A DNA stretch of 61,325 nt. It comes from an uncultured Bacteroides sp. Lineage in GTDB: Bacteria; Bacteroidota; Bacteroidia; Bacteroidales; Bacteroidaceae. The position numbers were made by a program, and so were the translations under genes. Each line of letters starts with the position of its first letter. Within the stretch, counting starts at the first letter, position 1. The notes beneath the pieces were generated by a model. That model did no database searches and was not told the origin of the DNA. It worked only from the letters and a program-made list of their open reading frames with translations. The stretch lies in contig NZ_CASFWU010000036.1 of assembly GCF_949298305.1 (NCBI RefSeq), positions 1 through 61,325 of the forward strand, given 5' to 3'. Of this stretch, positions 1 to 7,992 are shown one piece after another.

Positions 1-1120
1 CGGTTTCTTCATTATAATAAAAGTTGGCAGAGAGAAACGGGTCGTTTCTGAAGTTCCTTTTCTGTTCCTGATGAAAATAATTGTACTTTATGAAGGTTTC
101 AATGCCATGTCTGAAAGCATACAGATAGTTCTCTTCACTTCCGTATCCGGCATCACAGACAGACACGTAAGGGTATCTGCCGTAAAGTGATTGGAAATCA
201 TCCATATGCAGAGGATAGGTGGAGGTATCGCCTGCACACTGATGGATGGTATAGTTCAGGATGAACTGCCTGTTGGTACTGATCTGGGTATTATATCCTG
301 GTTTGAGCTGCCCATTCCTCATATGGTCTTCCTTCATGCGCATGAAAGTGGCATCATTGTCTGTCTTTGAGTAGCTGTTGCGTCCGTCAAGTATCTTTCC
401 CTGTGATTCATATTTCCTGAGCTGTTCAGGCCATGACTTCCTTACACGTCTTATCTTGGCTTTCATTTTCCTGTCCGTATCCACTCCATTCAGGGCATCA
501 TCTATCTGCCCGAGTGCCTTTTCCACTTTCTCCGGAGTGATATCCTGATATGTAACCGGAGCTGAATCACGCAGTTCCTGCTTGGTGACGGATTCGGCAT
601 ATTGCCATATCTCCTCAAGCTGTTCAGCTATTCTGGATATGCGGGTATGTATGGACTTGCCCCAGACAAATGTATAACGGTTGGCGTTAGCCTCCATCTT
701 CGTCCCGTCGGTACAGGCTACATCAAGACTTACAAAACCTTCTGCCACGAGGAACTTTACAATAGTAGCGAAAACTGTCTTCAGTACATTCTTCAGACGA
801 TTGCTGCGAAAACGGTTGATGGTATTATGGTCAGGAGCCACATTGCCGGTGAGCCACATGAAGCGGATATCATTACGACAGAATTCTTCGATGCGACGGC
901 TGGAATAGATGTTACGCAAATAAGCATAGACAAGAATCTGAAGCATCATGCGTGGATGGTACGCAGAACAACCTTTAGAGGAATACTTAAGGTAAAGTTC
1001 TTCAAGGTTTATCTGTTCAATGATACGGTGAACAACCCGGACCGGATCGTTCTGAGGAATAAAATCGCCTAAACATGGAGGTAAAAGCAGATTATCGTTG
1101 GATGTATAATTTTTAAACAT
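1..1120 (-). CDS. IS1182-family transposase, N-terminal part (runs off left edge)
   Basis: This is the first 373 codons of a DDE transposase that moves its own insertion sequence. Reading starts at the ATG on the minus strand at 1120 (MFKNYTSNDNLLLPPCLGDF) and stays open to the window edge. The N-terminal part matches the DUF772 type: the segment YHPRMMLQILVYAY, then FRSNRL, then a DGTKMEANANRYTFVWGKS stretch that carries the first catalytic Asp. The last visible residues, LSANFYYNEET, match the conserved segment that precedes the C-terminal catalytic part in this family. The rest of the catalytic core lies outside the window, so I cannot tell whether the gene is intact. Confidence 0.88.
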   Translation of the reverse strand, partial: MFKNYTSNDNLLLPPCLGDFIPQNDPVRVVHRIIEQINLEELYLKYSSKGCSAYHPRMMLQILVYAYLRNIYSSRRIEEFCRNDIRFMWLTGNVAPDHNTINRFRSNRLKNVLKTVFATIVKFLVAEGFVSLDVACTDGTKMEANANRYTFVWGKSIHTRISRIAEQLEEIWQYAESVTKQELRDSAPVTYQDITPEKVEKALGQIDDALNGVDTDRKMKAKIRRVRKSWPEQLRKYESQGKILDGRNSYSKTDNDATFMRMKEDHMRNGQLKPGYNTQISTNRQFILNYTIHQCAGDTSTYPLHMDDFQSLYGRYPYVSVCDAGYGSEENYLYAFRHGIETFIKYNYFHQEQKRNFRNDPFLSANFYYNEET

Positions 1121-1142
1121 TATCTTTGAGATATATTGACTT

Positions 1143-1208
1143 GATTCCCTAAGATACAAAAAATTAGGGAGACGGGATTCCCTAAGATACAAAAAATTAG
1201 GGAGACGG
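1143..1208. repeat. Perfect direct repeat, two 33-bp copies
   Basis: Two identical 33-bp units (1143-1175 and 1176-1208) lie head to tail between the transposase start and the IS end. Each begins GATTCCCTAAGATAC and ends with GGGAGACGG, and contains the small inverted pair CCCTAA/TTAGGG. Confidence 0.9.
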
Positions 1209-1250
1209 GCAAGTTCTGACTGAGCGAAGTTAGGACTTGCCCGATTTTTT
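1207..1250 (+). terminator. Hairpin with T-run inside IS leader
   Basis: GGGCAAGTTCTGACT pairs imperfectly (13 of 15 plus G-U) with AGTTAGGACTTGCCC around a GAGCGA loop, and six T follow. On the plus strand this has the form of an intrinsic terminator. It could shield the transposase from outside transcription or stop antisense reads into it. Confidence 0.6.
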
Positions 1251-1265
1251 TGCAAACACAAAAAA

Positions 1266-1302
1266 GGCCATCTCAAAGTTTATTTGAGACAGCCTCTTTT
1301 TT
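1266..1302. terminator. Bidirectional terminator-like hairpin at IS end
   Basis: A 10-bp stem with a symmetric bulge (GGC..TCTCAAA / TTTGAGA..GCC) has an A-run on its left and a T-run on its right, so it could stop transcription from either side. From 1303 to 1487 I see no gene; this is the leader of the next gene. Confidence 0.5.
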
Positions 1303-1487
1303 AGCAATGTGTCCTACTGACTATAATGAAGTTTGTTGTCCAAAAAATAAGGCAAAAGATTTGCTGTTAGAATAAAAATAACTACATTCGGCCGCTATTA
1401 GGAGTAAATGAGTGACATTCTGATTCCTTTGTAGAACAGCCTTGTCATCTTTATGCAATTATTTTACAAACCACTTATTTTAATACA

Positions 1488-2174
1488 ATGAAACGCACCG
1501 ATTTTTATTTCATTCTGGTAGTTGTGGCCCTATTTGCGCCATTCTTCCTTTCCGAGAGCCTATATGCCTGGTATCAGTCGTTCAATGCCGAGCATGGCAT
1601 GGTGATGAGTTTCTTTAAGTTCGCCATTCTTTCCACTTTGGGCGAGCTGTTGGGACTGCGCATCAGCACGGGCAGTTATTACCGTCCTAAGTTCGGCGTG
1701 CTTCCCCGTGCTGTGGTATGGGGTATTTTCGGCATGGGCATCAACATGGCGTTCATCATCTTTTCCACCGGAGTACCCGCCGTTGCCGGTTATCTGGGGG
1801 TACAGAATCCGGCCGACATCATGGCAGGTCCCATCGGACCGGACAAGGTGTTGTTGGCATTTGCCATTTCAGTCTGCCTGAACAGTATTTTTGCTCCAGT
1901 ATTCATGACCCTTCATAAAATCACCGACACCCACATCCTGGCTACAGGCGGGACCTTGCGCGGTCTGTTTACTCCCATCCCGATGGGCGACATCATGCAG
2001 AACATGAACTGGCACGTGCAATGGAACTTTGTGTTCAAGAAGACTATTCCCTTCTTCTGGTATCCGGCACATACCATCACCTTCCTGCTGCCGGGCGAGT
2101 TGCGTGTGCTTTTTGCTGCTCTGCTGGGCGTGGTTCTGGGCGTCATTCTGGCAATTGCCGCACGTAAGAAATAA
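1488..2174 (+). CDS. Integral membrane protein, Mpv17/PMP22-like
   Basis: The 228-residue product has about five hydrophobic segments (roughly residues 8-25, 70-100, 118-140 and 185-225). Its C-terminal stretch, WNFVFKKTIPFFWYPAHTITF followed by LLPGELRVLF, resembles the conserved C-terminal part of Mpv17/PMP22 proteins (W-x-P and F-x-P-x-x-x-R). That family's biochemical role is not settled. The NUDIX gene starts 13 bp downstream, so the two are probably co-transcribed. The family call rests on motif resemblance only. Confidence 0.75.
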   Translation: MKRTDFYFILVVVALFAPFFLSESLYAWYQSFNAEHGMVMSFFKFAILSTLGELLGLRISTGSYYRPKFGVLPRAVVWGIFGMGINMAFIIFSTGVPAVAGYLGVQNPADIMAGPIGPDKVLLAFAISVCLNSIFAPVFMTLHKITDTHILATGGTLRGLFTPIPMGDIMQNMNWHVQWNFVFKKTIPFFWYPAHTITFLLPGELRVLFAALLGVVLGVILAIAARKK

Positions 2175-2187
2175 CTAATCTGATAAG

Positions 2188-2745
2188 ATGATGAACAGTG
2201 ATGACAGAAAGTGGGAGATACTCCACACGGAATACCTGATTCGCCGCCCCTGGCTGACGGCACGACGCGACCACATCCGCATGCCCAACGGTGTGGAGAA
2301 CAAGGAGTACTATGTGCTGGAGTATCCCGATTGGGTCAACGTCATAGCCATTACCCGTGACGGCAAGTTCCTGATGGAACGCCAATACCGCCACGGGTTG
2401 CAATGGACGGGTTATGAAATCTGTGCGGGAGTATGCGAAGCGGGCGAGACACCGCTGGAATCGGCCAGGCGCGAGCTTTATGAGGAAACAGGCTATGGAG
2501 GCGGAGTATGGACACCCCACCTTACCTTGTCTGCCAACACCAGTACCATGACCAACTTGTGTCATTGTTTCGTGGCTACCGGAGTGGAGCGCCTCTCGGA
2601 ACAGCATCTGGAAGAGACGGAGGACATCAGCATCCATCTGCTGACAACAGACGAGGTGCGTGCCCTCCTTGTCGGTAACGAGATACGGCAGGCATTGATG
2701 GCCGCTCCTCTTTGGAAGTATTTCGCAGAAAACCATCTGTTGTAG
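2188..2745 (+). CDS. NUDIX hydrolase (ADP-ribose pyrophosphatase-like)
   Basis: This 185-residue cytosolic enzyme should cleave a nucleoside diphosphate linked to another group, with ADP-ribose or a nucleotide sugar as plausible substrates. It carries a perfect Nudix box (G-x5-E-x7-REL-x-EE-x-GY) starting at GVCEAGE and ending REL-Y-EETGY, at about residues 80-103. The preceding beta-strand segment (FLMERQYRHGLQWTGYEICAG) is typical of ADP-ribose pyrophosphatases. Two adjacent ATG codons (2188, 2191) are possible starts. It follows the membrane protein gene by 13 bp and converges on the lipoprotein gene at 2804. Confidence 0.9.
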   Translation: MMNSDDRKWEILHTEYLIRRPWLTARRDHIRMPNGVENKEYYVLEYPDWVNVIAITRDGKFLMERQYRHGLQWTGYEICAGVCEAGETPLESARRELYEETGYGGGVWTPHLTLSANTSTMTNLCHCFVATGVERLSEQHLEETEDISIHLLTTDEVRALLVGNEIRQALMAAPLWKYFAENHLL

Positions 2746-2803
2746 ACAAGGAGAAAAAGGGCTTGTCCGTCGCGGAACATCCGCATATTCCCTGCCGAAT
2801 CTG

Positions 2804-3583
2804 TCAATCGGGTTGCAGTTGCAGCGTATAATTCAGTTCCGAATCTATCGGTTTCAGCTCACGGTCGAGCAGGGTCAGTTTGTCGTCTTCAAGGAGGAAG
2901 CTCATGGTGTCTTCATCTCTGTCAAAGGGGACAAATTGGAGGACAGTGGCATCCTTGTCCGTTGCACTGCCGCGCAGGGTATATTGTCGTCCGCAGCATT
3001 CAAATGTCCGGTCTTGCCCGTTCTCAGCCTCCAGATAGGTCAGGCGTGTTTTGAACACGCCGTCTCCACTATGCTGGTAGTTGTAGAGGGTGATGTCGTA
3101 GACGATGCCCGGACACGAGGCAGCGGGCAATGTTCCCCGGTAGACCCGTTTCATCAGCTCGCCCGTGCCTTCCGTTTTCTTCAGCGAGTCGAGCAGGGCC
3201 TTGTCTTTTACGATGACAGGAATCTCCGTTGTCCGGTAATAGTCGATACGATAGGTGCCGAACCTTTCCAGTGTCAATGAGTCTGGAGTCAATCTCACTA
3301 CATCCAGTGTGTCCGAGAAGTCAATGGTTTGTCCGTTGCCTATGCTTTTCCCGTTGAGCACCAGCTTGTTCCCGTTCAGGCTCCACGATTCATACTTCAG
3401 GGTGGCCATACCGATGGAGGAAGCGGTGCCGTCGGTGTTCAAGGTTACACCCTGTATTATCTGAGGATTGGCAGGCATTACTTCAATCCAGTTTCCTGCG
3501 AAATCTTTTTCCGTTCGTTGGGTAGCCGTATGGCACGAAGCCAGGATGCAAGCAGCTACGACCAGTGTCATTGATTTTTTCAT
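2804..3583 (-). CDS. Lipoprotein with lipocalin-like domain
   Basis: The 259-residue protein begins with a short SpII signal (MKKSMTLVVAACILASC, lipid Cys17), so it is a membrane-anchored periplasmic or outer-membrane lipoprotein. Residues 28-115 (FAGNWIEVMP...GVTLNTDGTASSIG...YESWSLNGNKLVLNG) look like the lipocalin-like beta-barrel found in many Bacteroides lipoproteins. A second domain follows from about residue 150 (YRGTLPAASCPGIVYDITLY...GDGVFKTRLTY), similar to the NlpE copper-resistance fold. A TACTTTTG -7 element lies on the minus strand at 3637-3630, divergent from the acetyltransferase promoter. The ligand is unknown. Confidence 0.8.
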   Translation of the reverse strand: MKKSMTLVVAACILASCHTATQRTEKDFAGNWIEVMPANPQIIQGVTLNTDGTASSIGMATLKYESWSLNGNKLVLNGKSIGNGQTIDFSDTLDVVRLTPDSLTLERFGTYRIDYYRTTEIPVIVKDKALLDSLKKTEGTGELMKRVYRGTLPAASCPGIVYDITLYNYQHSGDGVFKTRLTYLEAENGQDRTFECCGRQYTLRGSATDKDATVLQFVPFDRDEDTMSFLLEDDKLTLLDRELKPIDSELNYTLQLQPD

Positions 3584-3700
3584 GGTTGTTTTTCCTGATT
3601 AAATGTTTGGGTTAATGTATTATCACAGACAAAAGTAAGCCTATTATTTATAGAAATGCTATCTTTGCTGACAATAATTGTTAATACATTCCTTGTCCTG

Positions 3701-4270
3701 ATGAAGACTGAAAAACAGAAAGCGGCCGAAGGCTTGCTCTACGATGCTAACAACGACCCTGAACTGCAACGGGAAATGTTGCAGACACGTTGTCTGTTGT
3801 ATGAATACAATCTCTTGCCGCCCGATCGAACGGATGAGCGCGACAACCTGATACGCCGCATCCTCCATATAGGTGAAGGCGGTTGCATTATCTCACCTTT
3901 CTATTGCGATTACGGCTATCACATCCGTATCGGGCGTAATTTCTTCGGCAATACCAACCTTGTCATCCTTGACGGAGCCGATGTCTGCATCGGCGACAAT
4001 GTGTTCATCGCTCCCAATGTAGGCATCTATACTGCCGGTCATCCGCTGGACATTCCTCAGCGTAACGCAGGCCTGGAGTATGCCTACCCCATCCGCATTG
4101 GTAACAATGTGTGGATAGGCGGAAATGTAGTCATCCTTCCGGGTGTGACTATTGGCGACGGTGCTGTCATCGGGGCAGGCAGTGTGGTGACACGCGACAT
4201 TCCTGCCCATACGCTGGCTGTGGGCAATCCTTGCCGTCCGATACGCAAATTGGAGGAGAATACATTCTGA
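3701..4270 (+). CDS. Hexapeptide-repeat sugar O-acetyltransferase (maltose/galactoside type)
   Basis: The 189-residue enzyme should transfer acetyl from acetyl-CoA to a sugar hydroxyl. The N-terminal helical part (KTEKQKAAEGLLYDANNDPEL) and the left-handed beta-helix of hexapeptide repeats (IRIGRN, VCIGDN, IRIGNN, VWIGGN, VTIGDG, AVIGAG) are those of the maa/lacA family. The catalytic His is in YTAGHP. I chose the ATG at 3701 because a TATCTTTG -7 element lies at 3660-3667; the upstream in-frame ATG at 3656 would be before the transcription start. The gene stands alone between divergent and downstream promoters. Confidence 0.9.
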   Translation: MKTEKQKAAEGLLYDANNDPELQREMLQTRCLLYEYNLLPPDRTDERDNLIRRILHIGEGGCIISPFYCDYGYHIRIGRNFFGNTNLVILDGADVCIGDNVFIAPNVGIYTAGHPLDIPQRNAGLEYAYPIRIGNNVWIGGNVVILPGVTIGDGAVIGAGSVVTRDIPAHTLAVGNPCRPIRKLEENTF

Positions 4271-4373
4271 AACGTTGCGTTTCTCATCAATCGTTCTTGC
4301 ATAAATTATCATTTGTTCATCTCCCGGTCCGAACAATAGCTTACCTTTGCATCCGCAAAAAACGAAAAGAGCG

Positions 4374-5768
4374 ATGACAACGAAAAACGACAATCGGACT
4401 CCGCTGAAGGACAGCATCGACTTCGGCAGCATGCACATTCCAACCCTGTTCAGGAAGCTGCTGATACCTACCGTGCTGGGCATGGTGTTCTCGGCCGTAT
4501 TCATCATTACGGACGGCATCTTTGTGGGCAAGGGCATTGGCAGCGATGCCTTGGCGGCGGTCAATATCACCGCTCCGCTCTTCCTTATTAATACGGGTGT
4601 GGCACTGATGTTCGGCATCGGGGCGTCGGTTGTGGCGTCCATCCACCTGTCCCACGGCAAGCCGAAGGTGGCCCGCATCAACGTGACGCAGGCCATCATC
4701 GTCTCATCCGTGCTGCTTGTCGCCTATGCCGTGGCCATCCTGTGCGACGTGGAGTGGGTGGCCCGCCTGCTGGGCAGCAGTGAGCGTCTGTTGCCGCTGG
4801 CTGTGGAGTATATGTGCTGGTTTGTGCCTTTTCTGGTGTTCAGCGCGCTGCTCAGTTCGGGCATGTTCTTCGTGCGTCTCGACGGCTCGCCCAACTATGC
4901 CATGGTGTGCAACATCATTCCCGCGCTTATCAACATCTTCCTCGACTGGCTGTTCATCTATGTCCTCCGCTGGGGCATGTTCGGCGCGGCGCTGGCTACC
5001 AGCCTGGGCTACATTGTGGGAGCGCTGATGATTCTTGCCTACCTGATGCAACGCCGCCACGTCATCCGCCTGGAGCGCATCAAGCTGAGCCTGAAGAGCC
5101 TGCGGCTGACGGCGCGCAATGTGGGCTACATGGTACGGCTGGGCCTGTCCACCTTCCTGTGCGAGGCAGCCATTGCCACCATGATGTTCGTGGGCAACAG
5201 CGTCTTCATCCGCTACCTGGGCGAGGACGGTGTGGCGGCCTTCAGCATTGCCTGCTACTTCTTTCCCATCATCTTCATGGTGTACAACGCCATCGCGCAG
5301 TCGGCACAGCCCATTCTGAGCTACAATTACGGAGCTTCGCAGCCGGCACGTGTGCGCTCGGCCTTCCGCCTGGCCCTGTGGACGGCGGTAGTGTGTGGTG
5401 TGGTGGCATTCCTCGTCACAGAGTTCTTCACCGAGGCGATTGTGGGCATGTTTGTCGATACCCATTGTCCGGCCTACCGCATCGCCGTGGAGGGGCTTCC
5501 GCTCTTTGCCGCCGGCTTTGTATGCTTCGGGGTGAACATCGTGTCCATCGGTTATTTCCAGAGTGTGGAGCGCGACCGTCCCGCCATGGCCGTCACCCTG
5601 CTGCGCGGCTTCATCCTGGTGTTGCTGTGCTTCTGGCTGATGCCCGTAGTGATGGGTGTGCCCGGCATCTGGCTGGCCGTGCCTGCCGCCGAGACACTGA
5701 CACTGCTCTTCGTGCTGACCATTTATTGCAGGGGAAGGGAAAAAGAATCTACTTGCCCACACGAATAA
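4374..5768 (+). CDS. MATE-family efflux transporter
   Basis: This 464-residue, 12-helix inner-membrane protein of the multidrug and toxin extrusion family would export a drug or metabolite in exchange for Na+ or H+. The first half contains LFRKLLIPTVLGMVFSAVFI, ITDGIFVGKGIG and GSDALAAVNIT, the usual N-terminal MATE pattern. The second half repeats it (YNAIAQSAQPILSYNYGA). The ATG at 4374 is the likely start, because the TACCTTTG -7 element at 4342-4349 lies just upstream and covers an in-frame TTG at 4347. Its 3' end overlaps the convergent lipoprotein gene by 20 bp. Confidence 0.92.
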   Translation: MTTKNDNRTPLKDSIDFGSMHIPTLFRKLLIPTVLGMVFSAVFIITDGIFVGKGIGSDALAAVNITAPLFLINTGVALMFGIGASVVASIHLSHGKPKVARINVTQAIIVSSVLLVAYAVAILCDVEWVARLLGSSERLLPLAVEYMCWFVPFLVFSALLSSGMFFVRLDGSPNYAMVCNIIPALINIFLDWLFIYVLRWGMFGAALATSLGYIVGALMILAYLMQRRHVIRLERIKLSLKSLRLTARNVGYMVRLGLSTFLCEAAIATMMFVGNSVFIRYLGEDGVAAFSIACYFFPIIFMVYNAIAQSAQPILSYNYGASQPARVRSAFRLALWTAVVCGVVAFLVTEFFTEAIVGMFVDTHCPAYRIAVEGLPLFAAGFVCFGVNIVSIGYFQSVERDRPAMAVTLLRGFILVLLCFWLMPVVMGVPGIWLAVPAAETLTLLFVLTIYCRGREKESTCPHE

Positions 5769-6129
5769 TCTCCAGCACTTCCACCACGCCGTCGTAGTCG
5801 GCGGCAAAGCCTTCGGCCGAAGGACCCAGCATCTTCACTTTCAGTTCGGCGGTGACGGGCGAGTAGGGTTCGGCACCTTCGGGCAGGGCGGCTTCGTAGC
5901 GTTTCTGTAGTTCGCCCGAGCGGTCAGCCACCCAGTAGGACACGGTATCGCCGTCGGGCGTGAACGAGCAGGCTTCGTGTCCCATGACCAGAAGGCCCTT
6001 GCAGGTCTTGACAGAATCTTGAACGGTAGCCGTTTCTTGAACGGTAGCCTCCGCCTTGCGTGAAGCGGAGTGGCAGGCGGCCATGCAAAGGCCGGCCAAA
6101 GCTGTGAAAAGGATAGCTGTTTTTTTCAT
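5749..6129 (-). CDS. Small lipoprotein of unknown function
   Basis: The 126-residue product has an SpII signal (MKKTAILFTALAGLCMAAC, lipid Cys19), a Ser/Ala/Thr-rich linker with a near-repeat (ETATVQ), and a compact domain with GHEACSFTPDGDTVSYWVADRSGEL. Such GHE-x-xSFTP-x-G...YW segments occur in NlpE-like envelope lipoproteins, but I would not assign a function. I placed the start at the lipoprotein Met at 6129 and not further upstream, because the signal peptide begins there. It overlaps the MATE gene tail to tail. Confidence 0.75.
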   Translation of the reverse strand: MKKTAILFTALAGLCMAACHSASRKAEATVQETATVQDSVKTCKGLLVMGHEACSFTPDGDTVSYWVADRSGELQKRYEAALPEGAEPYSPVTAELKVKMLGPSAEGFAADYDGVVEVLEIIRVGK

Positions 6130-6384
6130 GGTTATTGTAGGTTTACGATGATTTTCGCGCTGAAGATAGGCATTATCGGGGAGTGTTGGCAAGTTTGGCA
6201 ACAAATAGTAGGCTGTTTTTAGTTTTATTAGGTGATTGGAAGGATAAAACCGACTATTGGAAGGGAGCGGGCAGGCGGACTCATGTCTTTCTGCTTTTTG
6301 CAGAGACGCGTCGGCGGCCTGTTGGGGAAAATGTGAGGGGGAGGGTAGACCGTATGTAAATTCGCCTGATAATCAGTGCTCAGA

Positions 6385-6516
6385 CCATGCTTGCATTGTC
6401 TGCGGGCCATGCTTGCATGGTCTGCGGAGCGTGCTTGCATCGTCTGTGTACCGTGCTTGCATCGTCTGAGCTCCGTGCGGGTATGGTCTGCGTCCTGTGC
6501 AAATGCCTGACCGGGC
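6385..6516. repeat. 22-bp tandem repeat array (six units)
   Basis: Six head-to-tail units of exactly 22 bp with consensus CCrTGCTTGCATsGTCTGyG; the last two are degenerate. The surrounding gap (6130-6672) has no credible gene. Short reading frames through the array are repeat artefacts. The same GCTTGCA core occurs in the arrays at 32933 and 51626. Confidence 0.9.
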
Positions 6517-6604
6517 GTGTGCGTACATTTTCATATCCCGAAGTCATCGTGGCCGGTCTGAAGAGCCGTTGCAGGAGAAAGCCACGAACGGGATGTACGT
6601 CCTG

Positions 6605-6647
6605 AAAAAAGAAGAGACTGCCTCAAGCTTGGCTTGCGACAGTCTCT
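6605..6647 (-). terminator. Terminator of the rubrerythrin operon
   Basis: The stem AGAGACTGCCTCAAGC / GCTTGCGACAGTCTCT (14 of 16 paired, 3-nt loop) is followed on the minus strand by a T-rich run (6612-6605). It lies 26 bp after the rubrerythrin stop codon. Confidence 0.8.
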
Positions 6648-6672
6648 TTGGGTGTCCTACGGATAGGTAGGA

Positions 6673-7230
6673 TTATTTCTTGAAGTAGCGGTTGTACAGA
6701 CCCTCAAAACCTTTACCGTGACGGGCTTCGTCCTTGCACATTTCGTGAACTGTGTCATGGATGGCGTCCAGGTTCAGGGCTTTTGCGCGAGTAGCGATGC
6801 GCTTCTTGTCTTCGCAAGCGCCGGCTTCGGCGTTCATGCGCTTCTCCAGGTTGGTCTTGGTGTCCCATACGCAGTCGCCCAGCAGTTCGGCAAACTTGGA
6901 AGCGTGCTCAGCCTCTTCCCAAGCATAGCGCTTGAAGGCTTCTGCAATTTCAGGATAGCCTTCGCGGTCGGCCTGACGGCTCATGGCCAGGTACATACCT
7001 ACCTCAGTACATTCGCCCATGAAGTGGTTGTTCAGGTCTTTGATCATTTCGTCGTCGCAACCTTTGGCTACGCCGATTACGTGTTCGTCAACGAATACCA
7101 GCGGACCGCCGGCTACTGTTTCTTCTACTTCTACGAACTTGCTGGCGGGAGCCTTGCACAACGGACACTTCTCGGGAGCGGCATCACCTTCGTGAATGTA
7201 ACCGCAAACTGTACATCTAAACTTTTTCAT
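6673..7230 (-). CDS. Reverse rubrerythrin (peroxide reductase)
   Basis: This cytosolic non-haem di-iron protein of 185 residues reduces hydrogen peroxide to water and protects anaerobes from air. A rubredoxin domain is at the N-terminus (Cys6, Cys9, Cys22, Cys25: CTVCGY...CPLC), followed by a ferritin-like four-helix bundle from about residue 55 with iron ligands in GECTEVG, EEAEHASKF and DEARHGKGF. The order rubredoxin then di-iron domain is the reverse of classical rubrerythrin. It starts 33 bp after the Fur-like gene with no promoter visible between, so the two probably form one operon. Confidence 0.93.
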   Translation of the reverse strand: MKKFRCTVCGYIHEGDAAPEKCPLCKAPASKFVEVEETVAGGPLVFVDEHVIGVAKGCDDEMIKDLNNHFMGECTEVGMYLAMSRQADREGYPEIAEAFKRYAWEEAEHASKFAELLGDCVWDTKTNLEKRMNAEAGACEDKKRIATRAKALNLDAIHDTVHEMCKDEARHGKGFEGLYNRYFKK

Positions 7231-7263
7231 TTTTCTTTCAGATTTTAAATTAGTTGAAATTAG

Positions 7264-7692
7264 TTAGTTATTCTTTGTTATATATAAACGTTCTTCTTCA
7301 AGACAATGTTTACAAATACCCTTGTAATAATAGTGTATTTCGTGCACATTGTGCCCTTCCATGAATTGCGACTGAACGGGGGCTTCCGCGGTGCTCAGGT
7401 CGTATATTTTCCCACATCGTTTGCACAGGAAATGGCCGTGGGCTGCGGTGTTCGCATCGTAGCAGGTATTGCGCTCGTCAATTGTCAGGGTCTGCGCTGC
7501 ACCATGCTCGCTCAGCAGTTTCAATGTGTTGTAGACCGTCGTTTTCGACAGAGTCGGTATGGACGGCGACAGGGCTGTGTAAATCTCGTCGGCAGTAGGA
7601 TGAGTATGGTGGTCCATCAGGTACTGCATAATGGCTATGCGCTGTACCGAAGGCTTTATGTTGTGCAATTGCAATCTTGTTACTACATCCAT
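7264..7692 (-). CDS. Fur-family repressor, PerR-like
   Basis: This 142-residue metal-dependent regulator has a winged helix at the N-terminus (recognition region TLSKTTVYNTLKLL, residues 47-60), a regulatory metal site around Asp79, His85 and His87 (DANTAAHGHF), and two CxxC pairs (Cys90/93 and Cys127/130) for structural zinc, as in PerR. Being the first gene of an operon with rubrerythrin suggests it senses peroxide and represses this operon. A candidate operator lies in its own leader. Zur or Fur function cannot be excluded from sequence alone, but the neighbour favours PerR. Confidence 0.88.
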   Translation of the reverse strand: MDVVTRLQLHNIKPSVQRIAIMQYLMDHHTHPTADEIYTALSPSIPTLSKTTVYNTLKLLSEHGAAQTLTIDERNTCYDANTAAHGHFLCKRCGKIYDLSTAEAPVQSQFMEGHNVHEIHYYYKGICKHCLEEERLYITKNN

Positions 7693-7713
7693 CTTTGCTT
7701 CTCTTTACGAACT

Positions 7714-7773
7714 TGTAATCGTTACATTTTTAATTTTGATGCAAAGATAAATGGAATTCAGTGAATATGCAAA
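7714..7773 (-). promoter_or_regulatory. Promoter and candidate Fur/PerR operator
   Basis: On the minus strand a TTTG (-33) at 7773-7770 and TATCTTTG (-7) at 7749-7742 are separated by 20 bp, as in Bacteroides promoters. Downstream, at 7726-7714, is the palindrome TGTAA-cga-TTACA. It sits just after the expected transcription start, where a repressor would block initiation. Operator identity is inferred from position and symmetry only. Confidence 0.6.
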
Positions 7774-7992
7774 AGATTTTTCTTTAAAAAACATGAATAA
7801 ACCTGCGTTTTTTGTCAGTGGCCGGACGGAGAAGGTTGTCGATGGGCATTGGTGGACGGGCTAATCTGCTCAAAACATGCGGTTAAAGGGCGTTATTCAA
7901 AAACAATTGTGTATTTTTGCACTCTATACGCAGGCAGGCCGTCAGGCTGCCGGTGCTTGCGTGTTAAATGTAATCTTCTAATTTGGATAGAA

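Larger units (their letters stand above)
1..1302 (-). mobile_element. Insertion sequence (IS1182-like), one end visible
   Basis: The element is the transposase gene plus about 180 bp of leader. The far end is probably near the hairpin at 1266-1294 (GGC-ca-TCTCAAA, loop gttta, TTTGAGA-ca-GCC), since ends with a GCTGTCTCAAA-like sequence are common for this type of IS in Bacteroides. The exact terminal inverted repeat and target duplication cannot be fixed because the other end is outside the window. Confidence 0.55.

Noticed and set aside
602..1072. Plus-strand frame inside the IS
   Set aside because: It is antisense to the transposase, which has family motifs.
4704..5807. 367-codon minus-strand frame over the MATE gene
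   Set aside because: The product is rich in His, Gln and Ala, typical of an antisense artefact, and MATE motifs are on the plus strand.
6385..6516. Possible CRISPR array
   Set aside because: Units are contiguous with no unique spacers, and no cas genes are present; the other seven arrays fail for the same reason.
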